This document shows positions 18,329 through 27,227 of a stretch of 64,000 nt of DNA, one piece after another. The DNA is from Streptomyces antimycoticus (GTDB lineage: Bacteria > Actinomycetota > Actinomycetes > Streptomycetales > Streptomycetaceae): assembly GCF_005405925.1 (NCBI RefSeq), contig NZ_BJHV01000001.1:682001-746000 (forward strand). Reading direction: 5' to 3'. The translations under genes and the position numbers were made by a program. Position 1 is the first letter of the stretch; every line of letters begins with the position of its first letter. The notes under the pieces were generated by a model. That model saw nothing but the letters and a program-made list of their open reading frames with translations, was not told the DNA's origin and searched no databases.

Positions 18329-19357
18329 TCACCGGTCCCGGCTGACCGACAGATCGGCCACCGCCGCGAGCACGGCGGTGGCCCGGGAGCGGGGCAGCTC
18401 CGCCAGACAGGACGTGGCCCGGTCGGCCTGGGCGGTCGCCTGGTCCCGCGCGGCGTCGAGCGCGCCGGTCGTCTCCAGCAGTTCGTGCACCGTCCGCAGC
18501 GCGTCGGCGGCGGGCAGGGCGCCGCCGAGCGCCGCCTCCAGCCGGGCGCGGCCCCGGGCGCCGGCCATGGCGTGGCAGAGCAGGACGGGGAAGGTGGGCC
18601 GGGCGGCCGCGATGTCGCTGAGGGCGGACTTGCCGGTGGTGCGGGGGTCGCTGGTGTACGGCAGCAGGTCGTCGTGCATCTGGAAGGCCAGCCCCAGATG
18701 TTCGGCGTACGCGGTGAGCGCGTGCTGCTGGGCGGGGGTCCCGCCGCCCAGGATCGCCCCGCCCCGGCAGGCGGCCCTGAACAGCGCCCCGGTCTTCAGG
18801 GAGCTCATGGTGAGATACCGGTCGAGTCCGCAACCGAGGTCGCCGCGGAGTTCACCCTCCATCGCCTGGCCGCGGCACAGGTCGACGCCCGCCCGGGCGA
18901 AGACCCGCACGGCGCCGAGGACCCGGCCCGGCGGCAGTTCGCCGGCCTCTTCGGCGCCGTCGGTGAGCACACCGAACATGCCCAGCATCAGGGCGTCCCC
19001 GGTGACGATGGCGTCAGTGGTGCCGTAGCGCGCCACGACGGACGGACGGCCGCGCCGCATCGCGTCGCCGTCGATGACGTCGTCGTGGACGAGGGATCCC
19101 ACATGGAGGTACTCCACGCTCAGCGCGGCCGGGACGACGGCGGGTCCGCCACCGCCCACCGCCTCGGCCGACTCCATGAGCAGCAGCGGACGCAGCAGCT
19201 TCCCGGCCGGGAGCAGGGCGTACCGGGAGATCTGGTGGAGGCGTTCGGCCTCCGGCGGCCAGCGCCGGTCGAGCTCGCGCAGCAGGAGCTCCATGGTCGG
19301 CGCGGCCTCCGCCAGCGGGTCGGCCACATCGGTGACCGCGACGTCGGGCGGGGTCAT
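18329..19357 (-). CDS. trans-polyprenyl diphosphate synthase (GGPP-synthase type)
   Basis: Condenses IPP with allylic diphosphates to a C20 (or longer) chain. The first Asp-rich motif is DDVID (92-96); residues just upstream (HVGSLV) are small, which favours GGPP or longer over FPP. The second motif is HDDLLPYTSDP (228-238), with Pro in place of the third Asp. The usual KLLRP (53-57) and TGKS (241-244) are present. The ATG at 19355-19357 overlaps the aminotransferase stop (ATGA). Supplies the prenyl donor for the UbiA protein encoded next. Confidence 0.9.
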   Translation of the reverse strand: MTPPDVAVTDVADPLAEAAPTMELLLRELDRRWPPEAERLHQISRYALLPAGKLLRPLLLMESAEAVGGGGPAVVPAALSVEYLHVGSLVHDDVIDGDAMRRGRPSVVARYGTTDAIVTGDALMLGMFGVLTDGAEEAGELPPGRVLGAVRVFARAGVDLCRGQAMEGELRGDLGCGLDRYLTMSSLKTGALFRAACRGGAILGGGTPAQQHALTAYAEHLGLAFQMHDDLLPYTSDPRTTGKSALSDIAAARPTFPVLLCHAMAGARGRARLEAALGGALPAADALRTVHELLETTGALDAARDQATAQADRATSCLAELPRSRATAVLAAVADLSVSRDR

Positions 19358-20373
19358 ACGGCCGCCTCCCGGTACTTCCCGGCCAGTTCCGCGAACGCCT
19401 GGTTGGCGGCGGGCTCGGCGACGGTCACCCGTACCCCTTCGCCCGGTTTGCCGCAGACCACCACGCCGTGGTCCGCGCAGAACTGGGTGAAGCGCTCCAC
19501 CCCGGAGGTCATGGGCAGCCACAGGAAGTTGCCCTGGCTCGCGGGCGCCTCCCAGCCCTGGTCGAGCAGGGTCCGGTGGAGCCGGTCGCGCTCCTCGGCG
19601 GTCTCGGCGCACTGCCGGAGCACCTGCTCCTGGGCGCCGAGCGCGGCGATGGCGGCCTCCTGCGCCACGGCGCTCACCCGGTAGAAGGGCAGCACCGAGC
19701 GGAGCGGGGCGAGCACGGGCTCATGCGCCACGAGATAGCCGACCCGCAGGCTGAGCAGCCCATAGGACTTGGAGAACGTCCGCACCACACAGACCCGTTC
19801 ATCGGCGCGGTGCAGGGCGATGCCGTCGGCGACGGCGCCGGGGTCGGCGAAGTCCCGGTACGCCTCGTCGATGACGACGGTGACATGCGCGGGGAGGCGG
19901 TCGAGGAAACGCAGGATCCGCTCCTGGTCCAGCGCGGTGCCGGTGGGGTTGTTGGGGGTGCACAGCAGGACCATGCGGGTGCGGTCGGTGACGGCGTCGA
20001 CCATCGCCTTCAGATCGTGGTCGTATCCGGTGAGCGGCACCCGGACGGTGGTGGATCCGGCGTTGGCCGCCATCATCGGGTACGCCTCCCACGAGGGCCA
20101 GGCGTGCACCGTGTCCGTATCCGGTCCGGTGAGGGTGGAGAACAACTGCTGGAGCAGCGCACCGGAACCCGGTCCGGCCAGCACATGTTCCGGGCGCACT
20201 CCCAGATGTGCGGCGAGGGCCTGACAGAGCCCGGCGCCGAGGGCATCCAGGGTACGGTGGGCGGTCCGCGCGGTGCGCAGGACGGCGTCCACCACTTCGG
20301 GGAGCGGGGGGTGAACGGTTTCGTTGAGTGACATCTGATGGAAGGGATTGTTCTCCGCGACCACCGGAGTCAT
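19354..20373 (-). CDS. HisC-like class I/II aminotransferase
   Basis: A PLP enzyme related to histidinol-phosphate and aromatic-amino-acid aminotransferases. The PLP lysine is Lys202 in RTFSKSYG; CTPNNPTG and VVIDEAYRDF hold the cofactor contacts. The start chosen is the ATG at 20371-20373 (MTPVVAENN), which matches where family members begin; the frame is open to 20478 and other Met codons exist. It is the first gene of the operon, making or consuming an aromatic oxo acid or amino acid that may be the prenyl acceptor (inference). A purely histidine-biosynthetic role is unlikely as no other his gene is near. Confidence 0.8.
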   Translation of the reverse strand: MTPVVAENNPFHQMSLNETVHPPLPEVVDAVLRTARTAHRTLDALGAGLCQALAAHLGVRPEHVLAGPGSGALLQQLFSTLTGPDTDTVHAWPSWEAYPMMAANAGSTTVRVPLTGYDHDLKAMVDAVTDRTRMVLLCTPNNPTGTALDQERILRFLDRLPAHVTVVIDEAYRDFADPGAVADGIALHRADERVCVVRTFSKSYGLLSLRVGYLVAHEPVLAPLRSVLPFYRVSAVAQEAAIAALGAQEQVLRQCAETAEERDRLHRTLLDQGWEAPASQGNFLWLPMTSGVERFTQFCADHGVVVCGKPGEGVRVTVAEPAANQAFAELAGKYREAAV

Positions 20374-20645
20374 GCGATTCCAGCCATCATGCATCGGGCA
20401 CCATCCATCCATTCCAGCGGGGGATTCGGGCGGAGGGAGGAAAGTCACCGCGCCCGGGTCCCCTTGCCGGTCCGGCACGGATCGGTGGGGAGGAAACCGT
20501 CGTGGGCGGGCTGTGACCGTACGGGCAGCCAGTGCGGTGGGGCTATGTCCGATCGGTCAGATCAATGAGCGGGTGCGGGCGAAATCCGTCACCATGATTT
20601 TGACGGCCTCTCGATCACGCGTCCAATTAGAGTCTTACGGGAATT

Positions 20646-20662
20646 GATAAACGATTTTTATC
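20646..20662. promoter_or_regulatory. LysR box, palindromic T-N11-A
   Basis: GATAAA-CGATT-TTTATC is a perfect 6-bp inverted repeat containing the T-N11-A core (20648-20660). It is strikingly AT-rich for this genome. It lies between the divergent aminotransferase operon and the LysR gene, just before the LysR start. A possible -10 for the LysR gene, TAGAGT, is at 20628-20633. The rest of the ~300-bp spacer (20374-20645) shows nothing else recognisable. Confidence 0.7.
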
Positions 20663-20670
20663 GTCCTGTA

Positions 20671-21597
20671 GTGATCGATCTTCGCCAGCTCACCGTACTC
20701 GCAGAGGTCTGTCGCGCCGGCTCGTACAGCGCCGCGGCGGACCACCTCGGTTACACCCAACCGGCCATCAGCTATCACATGCGCGCGCTGGAACGTGCCG
20801 TGGGCGTGCCGCTCACGGTCAAGGCGGGACGGGGGGTACGGCTCACGCCCGCGGGCCACAGACTCGCCGAGCGCGCCCAGGACGTGCTGGCCGGGCTGCG
20901 GGATGTGGAGAACGAGTTCGAGGCGCTCGCCGCGCGCACCCGTGGCCGGGTGCGGATGTCCTCGGTGCAGAGCGTGTGTGTCGCCGTGCTGCCCGCGGCG
21001 CTGGCCAGACTGGGCGCCTCACGCATCGAGGTGGAGGTGGAGCTGGGCCAGACCGACTCCCATGACGCGCACCGGCTGCTGGACGCGGGCGAGACCGATC
21101 TGGCGATCGTCGCCGACGATGAGACGGGAGACGCCTCCGGGACCGCGAACACCCCGCTGCGCCGGGTCCCGCTGCTGGTCGACCGCCGCCATGTGCTGCT
21201 GCCGCGGGGCCATGAGCTCGCGGGGCGGCGCAGCGTCCGCCTCGCCGATCTGTCGCGGGAGCGGTGGATCCTGGAGCGGGACCGCGAGCGGCTGCTGCGG
21301 CGGTGCGCGGAGGCGGGGTTCGAGCCCCGGGTGGTGACCACGACCGATGACCAGGCGACGACCCTCGGCCTGGTGGGCGACGGGGTGGGCATCGCCCTGA
21401 TGGACGGCCTCGGTCTGCTCCCCCGGCCCGATCCGCGGGTCGAGCCGCGCCCGCTGGACGACTGGCCGAGGCGCCATGTCTGCGCGCTGCTGCGGCCGGA
21501 GGCGGCGCGGGTGCCGGCGGTGGCCGCCTTGCTGGAGGCGCTGCGGGCGGTGGCCGTCGAGCAGTCGGGGGAGGTCGCCGAAGCGGCGACGGCCTGA
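20671..21597 (+). CDS. LysR-family transcriptional regulator
   Basis: A 308-residue LysR regulator: N-terminal winged helix-turn-helix (DLRQLTVLAEVCRAGSYSAA, then LGYTQPAISYHMRALE) followed by a LysR substrate-binding domain. The GTG at 20671 gives the canonical start right before DLRQL; the frame opens at a TTG at 20644 but that would place the palindromic operator inside the gene. Divergent orientation and the T-N11-A box make it the likely activator of the six-gene terpenoid operon, with an operon product or intermediate as candidate ligand. Confidence 0.9.
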   Translation: MIDLRQLTVLAEVCRAGSYSAAADHLGYTQPAISYHMRALERAVGVPLTVKAGRGVRLTPAGHRLAERAQDVLAGLRDVENEFEALAARTRGRVRMSSVQSVCVAVLPAALARLGASRIEVEVELGQTDSHDAHRLLDAGETDLAIVADDETGDASGTANTPLRRVPLLVDRRHVLLPRGHELAGRRSVRLADLSRERWILERDRERLLRRCAEAGFEPRVVTTTDDQATTLGLVGDGVGIALMDGLGLLPRPDPRVEPRPLDDWPRRHVCALLRPEAARVPAVAALLEALRAVAVEQSGEVAEAATA

Positions 21598-21682
21598 CGC
21601 CGGAGCTGTCTCATCCGCAGCCGCTGGCCCACCCGTACGCCGGAGCTACCTCATCCGCACGCCGGGGCAGCTATCTCATCCG
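21597..21682. repeat. three imperfect direct repeats in convergent spacer
   Basis: ACGCCGGAGCT followed by ..CTCATCCGCA occurs at 21597-21619 and 21637-21659, and a third diverged copy runs from 21659 to 21682, where it includes the stop codon of the sulfotransferase gene. The copies look like small duplications of the 3' end of that gene. No clear hairpin terminator is seen here. Confidence 0.75.
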
Positions 21683-22683
21683 GCGCCGGCCAGGCTCAGG
21701 GCCCGGGCGCCGGGGGCGCAGCTCTCGCGGAGGGCGGCCAGTTCGGCGGGTGGCAGGGTCGCGGCGGCCGTGCCCCGGCGGTCTCCGTCGAGCAGAGCGC
21801 TTCCGGCCGCCAGCCACTCCGGGAGGGGGTCCACGCCGAGGTGGTGGGCCAGCCGGGTGAGCTCGCGCTCGGGCGCGTCGAGCAGGCTCTCGTACGACAG
21901 GGACATCCGGATCGCGGCGGGGAGCCGGGACAGATGCGCCAGCCCCTCGACGATCGTGTGCGACCACAACCGGCCGAACTCGGCGACGGGTACGGACCGT
22001 TCGTACAGCGGACGCAGATCGGCGTCATCGTCGCCGAGCAGCGCCTCGAGACCGGCCGGAAGGCTCTCGGTGGTCTCGGCGCGCTCCGCCATCAGCTGGA
22101 TCAGCCGGAATCCGGGGTGGCGGCTCATGGAGAGCGCGCAGTCGGCGCCGTCCCGGTGCAGGTGGACGAACCGGGCCTCGGGAAAGACCTCCCGCAGCCG
22201 GGGCACCGAGCGCAGCGAGTAGCCGGAACGCTCCACCACGGCCCGCCCGCCGAACCGCTCCCCCAGCAGGCCGAACAGCGCCCGGTAGTGATCGGCCACC
22301 GGCGCGGCGGGCCGCCGGGACAGCTCCGGCTCCAGCGCGTCGAACAGCGTGTCGGGGTCGTCGGTGAGATGAGGCAGCGTCATCATGCACAGGGCCGGAA
22401 TGCCACCGCCCGCCACCGAGAACCGCCCCTTGACATGCGGATACCGGTACTCCGGCAGCGGGATGCCATCGCGGATGACACGGTTGGCGAACGACCGCGG
22501 GGTGGCGAGAATCCGCCAGAACTCCGCCCCGGTCAGCGGAGCCTCGGGAAGCGCGTCCGGCTCCAGTGCGGCGATCAGCTCGCTCACGCTGAGCAGATCC
22601 GGGTGCAGCCGCAGAACACGCGACAGAGCGGTCGAACCGCAGCGTCCGGTCCCCACGACGAAGGTCAGCGGCCGTAACGTCAC
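21676..22683 (-). CDS. sulfotransferase-family protein (PAPS-dependent)
   Basis: A 335-residue sulfotransferase-fold protein. The 5'-phosphosulfate loop is GTGRCGSTALSR (residues 11-22) and the 3'-phosphate region is VHLHRDGADCALSMSRHPG. It would move a sulfuryl group from PAPS to a hydroxyl or amine. The GTG start is at 22683 and the third codon is TTA, the rare leucine codon that in Streptomyces needs the bldA tRNA. It is convergent with the LysR gene of the terpenoid locus, so a role in modifying that product is possible but not supported by co-transcription. Confidence 0.8.
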   Translation of the reverse strand: MTLRPLTFVVGTGRCGSTALSRVLRLHPDLLSVSELIAALEPDALPEAPLTGAEFWRILATPRSFANRVIRDGIPLPEYRYPHVKGRFSVAGGGIPALCMMTLPHLTDDPDTLFDALEPELSRRPAAPVADHYRALFGLLGERFGGRAVVERSGYSLRSVPRLREVFPEARFVHLHRDGADCALSMSRHPGFRLIQLMAERAETTESLPAGLEALLGDDDADLRPLYERSVPVAEFGRLWSHTIVEGLAHLSRLPAAIRMSLSYESLLDAPERELTRLAHHLGVDPLPEWLAAGSALLDGDRRGTAAATLPPAELAALRESCAPGARALSLAGAG

Positions 22684-22923
22684 CCCAGGTGCCCCTTCCG
22701 TCTCGACAGCTACCGCCGTTGTCTACCCATCGCCGCCACCGCGCATCCCCGGCCACTTCCGTCACGGATGGGGTCCGCCGTCACGGGCGGGGGCCGCACA
22801 CGCCCTTGAGGTCGGCTCTGCGTGACCGTACGTTCCACCCGACGGCCACCGCGGGACACACCCCCCACACCGCGGGGTCCGACACTGGGTCCGTCACCGC
22901 ACCTTCAAGACCTTGGAGGAGCC

Positions 22924-23835
22924 ATGCCCGCACCTGCGTTCAGCCGCCGTCACGGTATGCGCGTCGCGGCCGGGGCGGCCGCCGCGCTTCCGCTCGCCTC
23001 CCAGCCGCAGTACGTGGCCACGGCGGTCACCGCCGCCCCGGGCACCCCCGCCGACGGTCCGCGGCTGGCCGCCATGACCTTCAATCTGCGCTACGCCGAC
23101 GACAGCGAGCCCAACTCCTGGGGCCGGCGCCGCCCGGTCATGCGGGAGCTGCTGCGCCGGGCCCGGCCCCATCTGCTGGGCACTCAGGAGGGGCTGTACG
23201 GCCAGCTACGCGATATCGCCCATGACCTCGGACAGCGCTACGCGTGGATCGGCACCGGGCGGATGGGGGGCAGCCGCGACGAGTTCATGGCCGTCTTCTA
23301 CGACACCGGGCGGCTCGAGCCCGTGGAGTACGACCACTTCTGGCTCTCCGACACCCCGAATGTGATCGGCTCCAACACCTGGGGCGGGGCCGTGGTCCGG
23401 ATGGTCACCTGGGTGCGCTTCCACGACCGGCGGACCGGCAAGGAGTTCTACGCCCTCAACACCCATCTGGACCACCGCAGCCAGAACGCCCGTGAGCGCG
23501 CCGCCGCTCTGATCACCGAGCGGCTCGGCGGGCTGGACTCCGCGCTCCCCCGCATCGTGACCGGCGACTTCAATGTGGCGGCCCATGGCAACCCGGTCTA
23601 CGACGCCATGCTGAACGGCGGCACGCTGGTGGACTCGTGGGACACCGCCGAGCGGCGCGGCCCGCTCTACGGGACGTTCCACGGCTTTGGCCCGCTGGTC
23701 CCGGACGGCGACCGGATCGACTGGATCCTGACCTCACCCGGTGTGCGCACCCACCAGGCCGTCATCGACACCTACTCCGGAGACGGCCAGTACCCCAGCG
23801 ACCATCTGCCGGTGCGGACCGTCCTGGAGCTGTGA
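22924..23835 (+). CDS. secreted endonuclease/exonuclease/phosphatase-family protein
   Basis: A 303-residue EEP-fold metal-dependent hydrolase with a Tat-like signal (SRRHGMRVAAGAAAALPLAS). Catalytic motifs in order: TFNLRYAD, GTQEG, LNTHLDH, TGDFNV, DRIDWIL and the terminal SDHLPV with the general-base His. It may cleave nucleic acid, phospholipid or another phosphodiester outside the cell. The ATG at 22924 has GGAGGAGCC directly upstream; an upstream in-frame extension to 22822 has no site. It is convergent with an MFS gene across a hairpin terminator. Confidence 0.85.
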   Translation: MPAPAFSRRHGMRVAAGAAAALPLASQPQYVATAVTAAPGTPADGPRLAAMTFNLRYADDSEPNSWGRRRPVMRELLRRARPHLLGTQEGLYGQLRDIAHDLGQRYAWIGTGRMGGSRDEFMAVFYDTGRLEPVEYDHFWLSDTPNVIGSNTWGGAVVRMVTWVRFHDRRTGKEFYALNTHLDHRSQNARERAAALITERLGGLDSALPRIVTGDFNVAAHGNPVYDAMLNGGTLVDSWDTAERRGPLYGTFHGFGPLVPDGDRIDWILTSPGVRTHQAVIDTYSGDGQYPSDHLPVRTVLEL

Positions 23836-23896
23836 CGCGGGGCGGCCACGCCGGATGCCGTGAAGCCGTGAAGCCGTGATGGGGTGATGCCGTCGT

Positions 23897-23919
23897 TCCG
23901 CTCCCCGCCGGGGGGCGGA
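23897..23919. terminator. hairpin terminator between convergent genes
   Basis: TCCGCTCCCC-gcc-GGGGGGCGGA forms a 10-bp stem with one G-T wobble. It sits between the stops of the EEP hydrolase and the MFS gene and can serve both strands. Short direct repeats GCCGTGAA precede it. Confidence 0.65.
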
Positions 23920-23969
23920 TCGACGGTCGCCGCACTGTGCGCCGTCCCCGCCGCGTTCGCAGGGCGTGT

Positions 23970-25184
23970 TCAGCGGCTGGATGCCGCGGCGGAGATCCCC
24001 CGCAGCCGCAGCAGGGCGGCCGCTGCCAGCAGGGCCACACAGCCCGTGAAGATGAGCCCGGCGGAGCGCAGCCCGACCGCGAGCGACAGCGCCCCCACGC
24101 CGATCACCGGAATCGAGATCGCCAGATACATCAGCACGAACAGGGCGGAGGTGACCTCGGCACGCCGGTCGGCCGGGCTGCGCTCCGTCACCACCCGTAC
24201 GGCGGCGAGGAACGACAGCCCCTGCCCCGTCCCCGCGATCACTGCGCCCAGCACCAGCAGCGCCAGCGACGCGGTCGCCAGCGAGACCGCGATGGCCGCC
24301 ATACCGGCCACCAGCACCGCGCACCCGCCGGGCAGCGACCGCCCCGGGCCCAGCCGCCGCCCCAGCGCCTGCCCGGCGACGGAGGCGGCGAACACGGAGA
24401 ACACCACGGCGCCGGCCACCGCGAGATTGCTCTCCCCCTCCACCTCGCTCAGGAACGTGGGCGACACCGAGGTGAACAGGCCCAGCGTGGAGAAGCCCGC
24501 GAACCCCGCCATGGCCGCGGCCGCGAATGTCGCGCGCATCTCCTTGGGCACCCGCAGCCGCTGCGGCCTCAGCGGCGGGCGCCCCCGGGTCCGTACGGTC
24601 TCCGGGAGAGCGAGCACCACGGCGGCGGCCACCGCCACCAGCACCAGGTCCACCACGAACACCAGCTTCAGCGGCGCCGGGGCGTACTGCGCCAGCACGC
24701 CCGCCAGCAACGGGCCGACGCCGAGACCGCCCAGGTTGGCCCCGGTCGCGAGGAGGGTGGCGGCACGGCGCCGACGCTCCGGGGCCAGCTCGATCACCAT
24801 CACGGTGGCGGTGCCGGTGGCCAGACCGGCGGACAGCCCCGACAGGGTGCGGCCCGTGAACAGCTCCGGCAGTCCGCCGGCGAGGAGAAAGCACACTGCG
24901 CTCAGGCCCGACAGCGCCAGCGCGGCCAGCAGGACGGGCCGTCGCCCGATGAAGTCGGACATGCGTCCGAGCAGCAGCAGCGCGACAATGACCCCCGCCG
25001 CGTACACCGCGAAGATCACCGTGACCATGAACGAGGAGAAGCCGAACTCCCGCTGATAGAGCGAGTAGAGCGGGGTGGGCAGCGTCGTACCGCACATCGT
25101 GACCACGAAGGCGTAGGCGGCCGCGAGGAACGGCCATCCCCTGTCCACGTCCTTGCGGCTGTCCATACGACCCGATTCCACCAC
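23970..25184 (-). CDS. MFS transporter (drug/metabolite exporter type)
   Basis: A 404-residue major facilitator protein with twelve hydrophobic segments and motif A as GRMSDFIGRRPVLL in the loop after helix 2. The N-terminal half carries the TVMVIELAPERRRRAA stretch typical of bacterial DHA1-type exporters. The GTG at 25184 follows AGGTGAGG; an internal ATG at 25166 is the alternative. It stands alone, convergent with the EEP gene and divergent from MscS. Substrate unknown. Confidence 0.8.
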   Translation of the reverse strand: MVESGRMDSRKDVDRGWPFLAAAYAFVVTMCGTTLPTPLYSLYQREFGFSSFMVTVIFAVYAAGVIVALLLLGRMSDFIGRRPVLLAALALSGLSAVCFLLAGGLPELFTGRTLSGLSAGLATGTATVMVIELAPERRRRAATLLATGANLGGLGVGPLLAGVLAQYAPAPLKLVFVVDLVLVAVAAAVVLALPETVRTRGRPPLRPQRLRVPKEMRATFAAAAMAGFAGFSTLGLFTSVSPTFLSEVEGESNLAVAGAVVFSVFAASVAGQALGRRLGPGRSLPGGCAVLVAGMAAIAVSLATASLALLVLGAVIAGTGQGLSFLAAVRVVTERSPADRRAEVTSALFVLMYLAISIPVIGVGALSLAVGLRSAGLIFTGCVALLAAAALLRLRGISAAASSR

Positions 25185-25458
25185 ACCTCACCTGTCCGTC
25201 AAACGCGGTGGCGCGCCGCCGCCTTCCTGGCGGGTTACGTGCGGTAGCGGGGCAGCCCGTCATTCGGCCCTGATCGCATGCGGCAGGATGGCACCTCACG
25301 CCGGAGCCGTACACATGTACGCCCGGCGCAGCCCGTACAACCCAGGCACGAGCAGGTGACAACGTGATCCCACAGAACTCCAGACCCGGGGCCGCACCGA
25401 CGACCGCGGGCCGCACGGCCGGTTCTGACGCGCTTTCCGGCATAGCGGACGGTGGCCG

Positions 25459-26520
25459 ATGAACCGGGGCCTGACGTTGCACGACGTCATCATCGTCGGG
25501 GCGGCGCTGGTCTGCGGCGCGGCCGGTGGTGTGCTGTTGCGCGTGGCGCTGCGCTGGCTGGGTGAGCGGGCCCGCTCCACCCGGTGGAGCGGCGACGACA
25601 TCATCGTCGACACCCTGCGCACACTGGCGCCGTGGGCGTCGATGGCCGCCGGTGTCGCCGCCGCGGCCGCCGCGCTGCCGCTGACCCCCACGGTCGGCCA
25701 TGACGTCAATCAGACGCTGAAGGCCGTGCTGATCCTGGTCAGCACGGTCACGGCGGCGCGGGTGGTGGCCGGTATGGTGCGCTCGCTCGCGCTGTCCCGC
25801 TCCGGGGTGGCGGGAACGGCCACCATCTTCGTCAACATCACGCGGATCGCGGTGCTGGCGATGGGCGTGCTGATCCTGCTGGAGACGCTGGGTGTCTCGA
25901 TCGCGCCGCTGCTCACCGCCCTGGGCGTGGGCGGTCTGGCGGTCGCCCTGGCCCTGCAGGACACCCTGGCCAATCTCTTCGCGGGGGTGCACATCCTGGC
26001 CTCCAAGACGGTGCAGCCCGGCCACTACATCCGGCTCAGCAGCGGGGAGGAGGGGTATGTGGTCGACATCAACTGGCGCAACACGGCGGTGCGGCAACTG
26101 TCGGACAACCTCGTCATCATCCCGAACGCCAAGCTGGGCAACACCATCATGACCAACTTTCACCAGCCCGAGCAGCAGATGTCGGTCATGGTCCAGGCGA
26201 GGGTCGGCTACGGAAGCGATCTGGACCATGTCGAGCGGGTGACCATCGAGGTCGCCGGGAAGGTGATGTCCGGCGTCGAGGGCGGGGTCGTCGACCACGA
26301 GACGAGCGTGCGCTTCCACACCTTCGGAGAGTCCGGCATCGACTTCTCGGTGTTTCTGCGGGCCCTGGAGTTCAGCGACCAGTACCTCATCAAGCATGAG
26401 TTCATGAAGGAGCTGCACCGCCGGTTCCGCGCCGAGGGCATCGAGATCCCGCTGCCCACGCGTACGCTCGTCCTGCCCGACCAGGACCGGCTGACGCTGC
26501 CGGACCGTTCGGCGATCTGA
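25459..26520 (+). CDS. MscS-family mechanosensitive ion channel
   Basis: A small-conductance mechanosensitive channel of 353 residues. Three to four N-terminal helices lead to the pore helix region ALGVGGLAVALALQDTLANLF (~155-175), rich in Gly/Ala as in MscS TM3, followed by the beta domain (GHYIRLSSGEEGYVVDINWRN, VIIPNAKL) and an alpha/beta C-terminus. It would release solutes under hypo-osmotic shock. The 274-bp region upstream shows the small inverted repeat GTACA-CA-TGTAC but no clear promoter. The stop lies 5 bp from the convergent response-regulator stop. Confidence 0.9.
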   Translation: MNRGLTLHDVIIVGAALVCGAAGGVLLRVALRWLGERARSTRWSGDDIIVDTLRTLAPWASMAAGVAAAAAALPLTPTVGHDVNQTLKAVLILVSTVTAARVVAGMVRSLALSRSGVAGTATIFVNITRIAVLAMGVLILLETLGVSIAPLLTALGVGGLAVALALQDTLANLFAGVHILASKTVQPGHYIRLSSGEEGYVVDINWRNTAVRQLSDNLVIIPNAKLGNTIMTNFHQPEQQMSVMVQARVGYGSDLDHVERVTIEVAGKVMSGVEGGVVDHETSVRFHTFGESGIDFSVFLRALEFSDQYLIKHEFMKELHRRFRAEGIEIPLPTRTLVLPDQDRLTLPDRSAI

Positions 26521-26525
26521 CGCCG

Positions 26526-27227
26526 TCAGGGCAGCAGCCGCCGCTCAGTGGCGACCGCCACCGCCCCGGCCCGGGTCTCGACCCCCAATTTCCCGTAGAT
26601 CCGGCCCAGATGGGTCTTGACCGTGGCCTCGCTGATGAACAGGGCCCGGGCGATCTCCCGGTTGCCCAGGCCGCGGGCCAGTTGCCGGAGGATGTCACGC
26701 TCCCGCTCGGACAGCGCGGGGCGCGGGCTGCGCATCCGGGCCAGCACCCGGTCCGCGACCGGGGCGGACAGCGCGGTACGGCCGGAGGCGGCGTTCCGGA
26801 TCGCCGCGAACAGCTCCTCCGGCCGCTCGGCCTTGAGCAGATAGCCGGTGGCCCCGGCCTCGATGGCACGGGTGATGTCGGCGTCGGTGTCGAACATGGT
26901 GAGCACCAGGACACGGGGCGCGGGCTGGTCACCGGAGACCAGCCGCCGGGTGGCGGTCACCCCGTCCATGCCCTCCCCGAGCTGCAGATCCATCAGCACC
27001 ACATCGGGCCGGAGCCGGGCCGCCATGGCGAGGGCCTCCTCGCCACTGCCCGCCTCGCCGACCACCTCGATGCCGTCGGTGCTGGCCAGCAGCGCCCGCA
27101 GACCGGCCCGCACCACGGCGTGGTCGTCGCAGAGCAGCAGCCGGATGACGGGGGCGGGCGGGAGCGGGCTCGCGGCCGCATCCGCGCTCGCCGCAGGGCC
27201 TGACGACGGGGACGGGATCGGGCTCAT
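26526..27227 (-). CDS. NarL/LuxR-type response regulator
   Basis: A 233-residue two-component regulator. The receiver domain (residues ~28-145) has the acidic pair DD at 34-35, phospho-acceptor Asp80 (VVLMDLQL), Thr in VLVLTMFD and Lys in GYLLKAE. A LuxR-type helix-turn-helix follows (LSERERDILRQLARGLGNRE, then SEATVKTHLGRIYGKLGV). The start ATG overlaps the histidine kinase stop (ATGA), so both proteins are co-translated. Residues 1-27 are a Pro/Ser/Ala-rich leader; a later start is possible. Confidence 0.92.
   Translation of the reverse strand: MSPIPSPSSGPAASADAAASPLPPAPVIRLLLCDDHAVVRAGLRALLASTDGIEVVGEAGSGEEALAMAARLRPDVVLMDLQLGEGMDGVTATRRLVSGDQPAPRVLVLTMFDTDADITRAIEAGATGYLLKAERPEELFAAIRNAASGRTALSAPVADRVLARMRSPRPALSERERDILRQLARGLGNREIARALFISEATVKTHLGRIYGKLGVETRAGAVAVATERRLLP

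Noticed and set aside
19354..20373. Aminotransferase as histidine biosynthesis enzyme HisC
   Set aside because: HisC-like fold, but no other his gene is near and it is coupled to terpenoid genes; kept as HisC-like only.
23734..26418. 894-codon minus-strand frame
   Set aside because: It overlaps the MFS gene in another phase and is antisense to MscS; no domain is recognisable.
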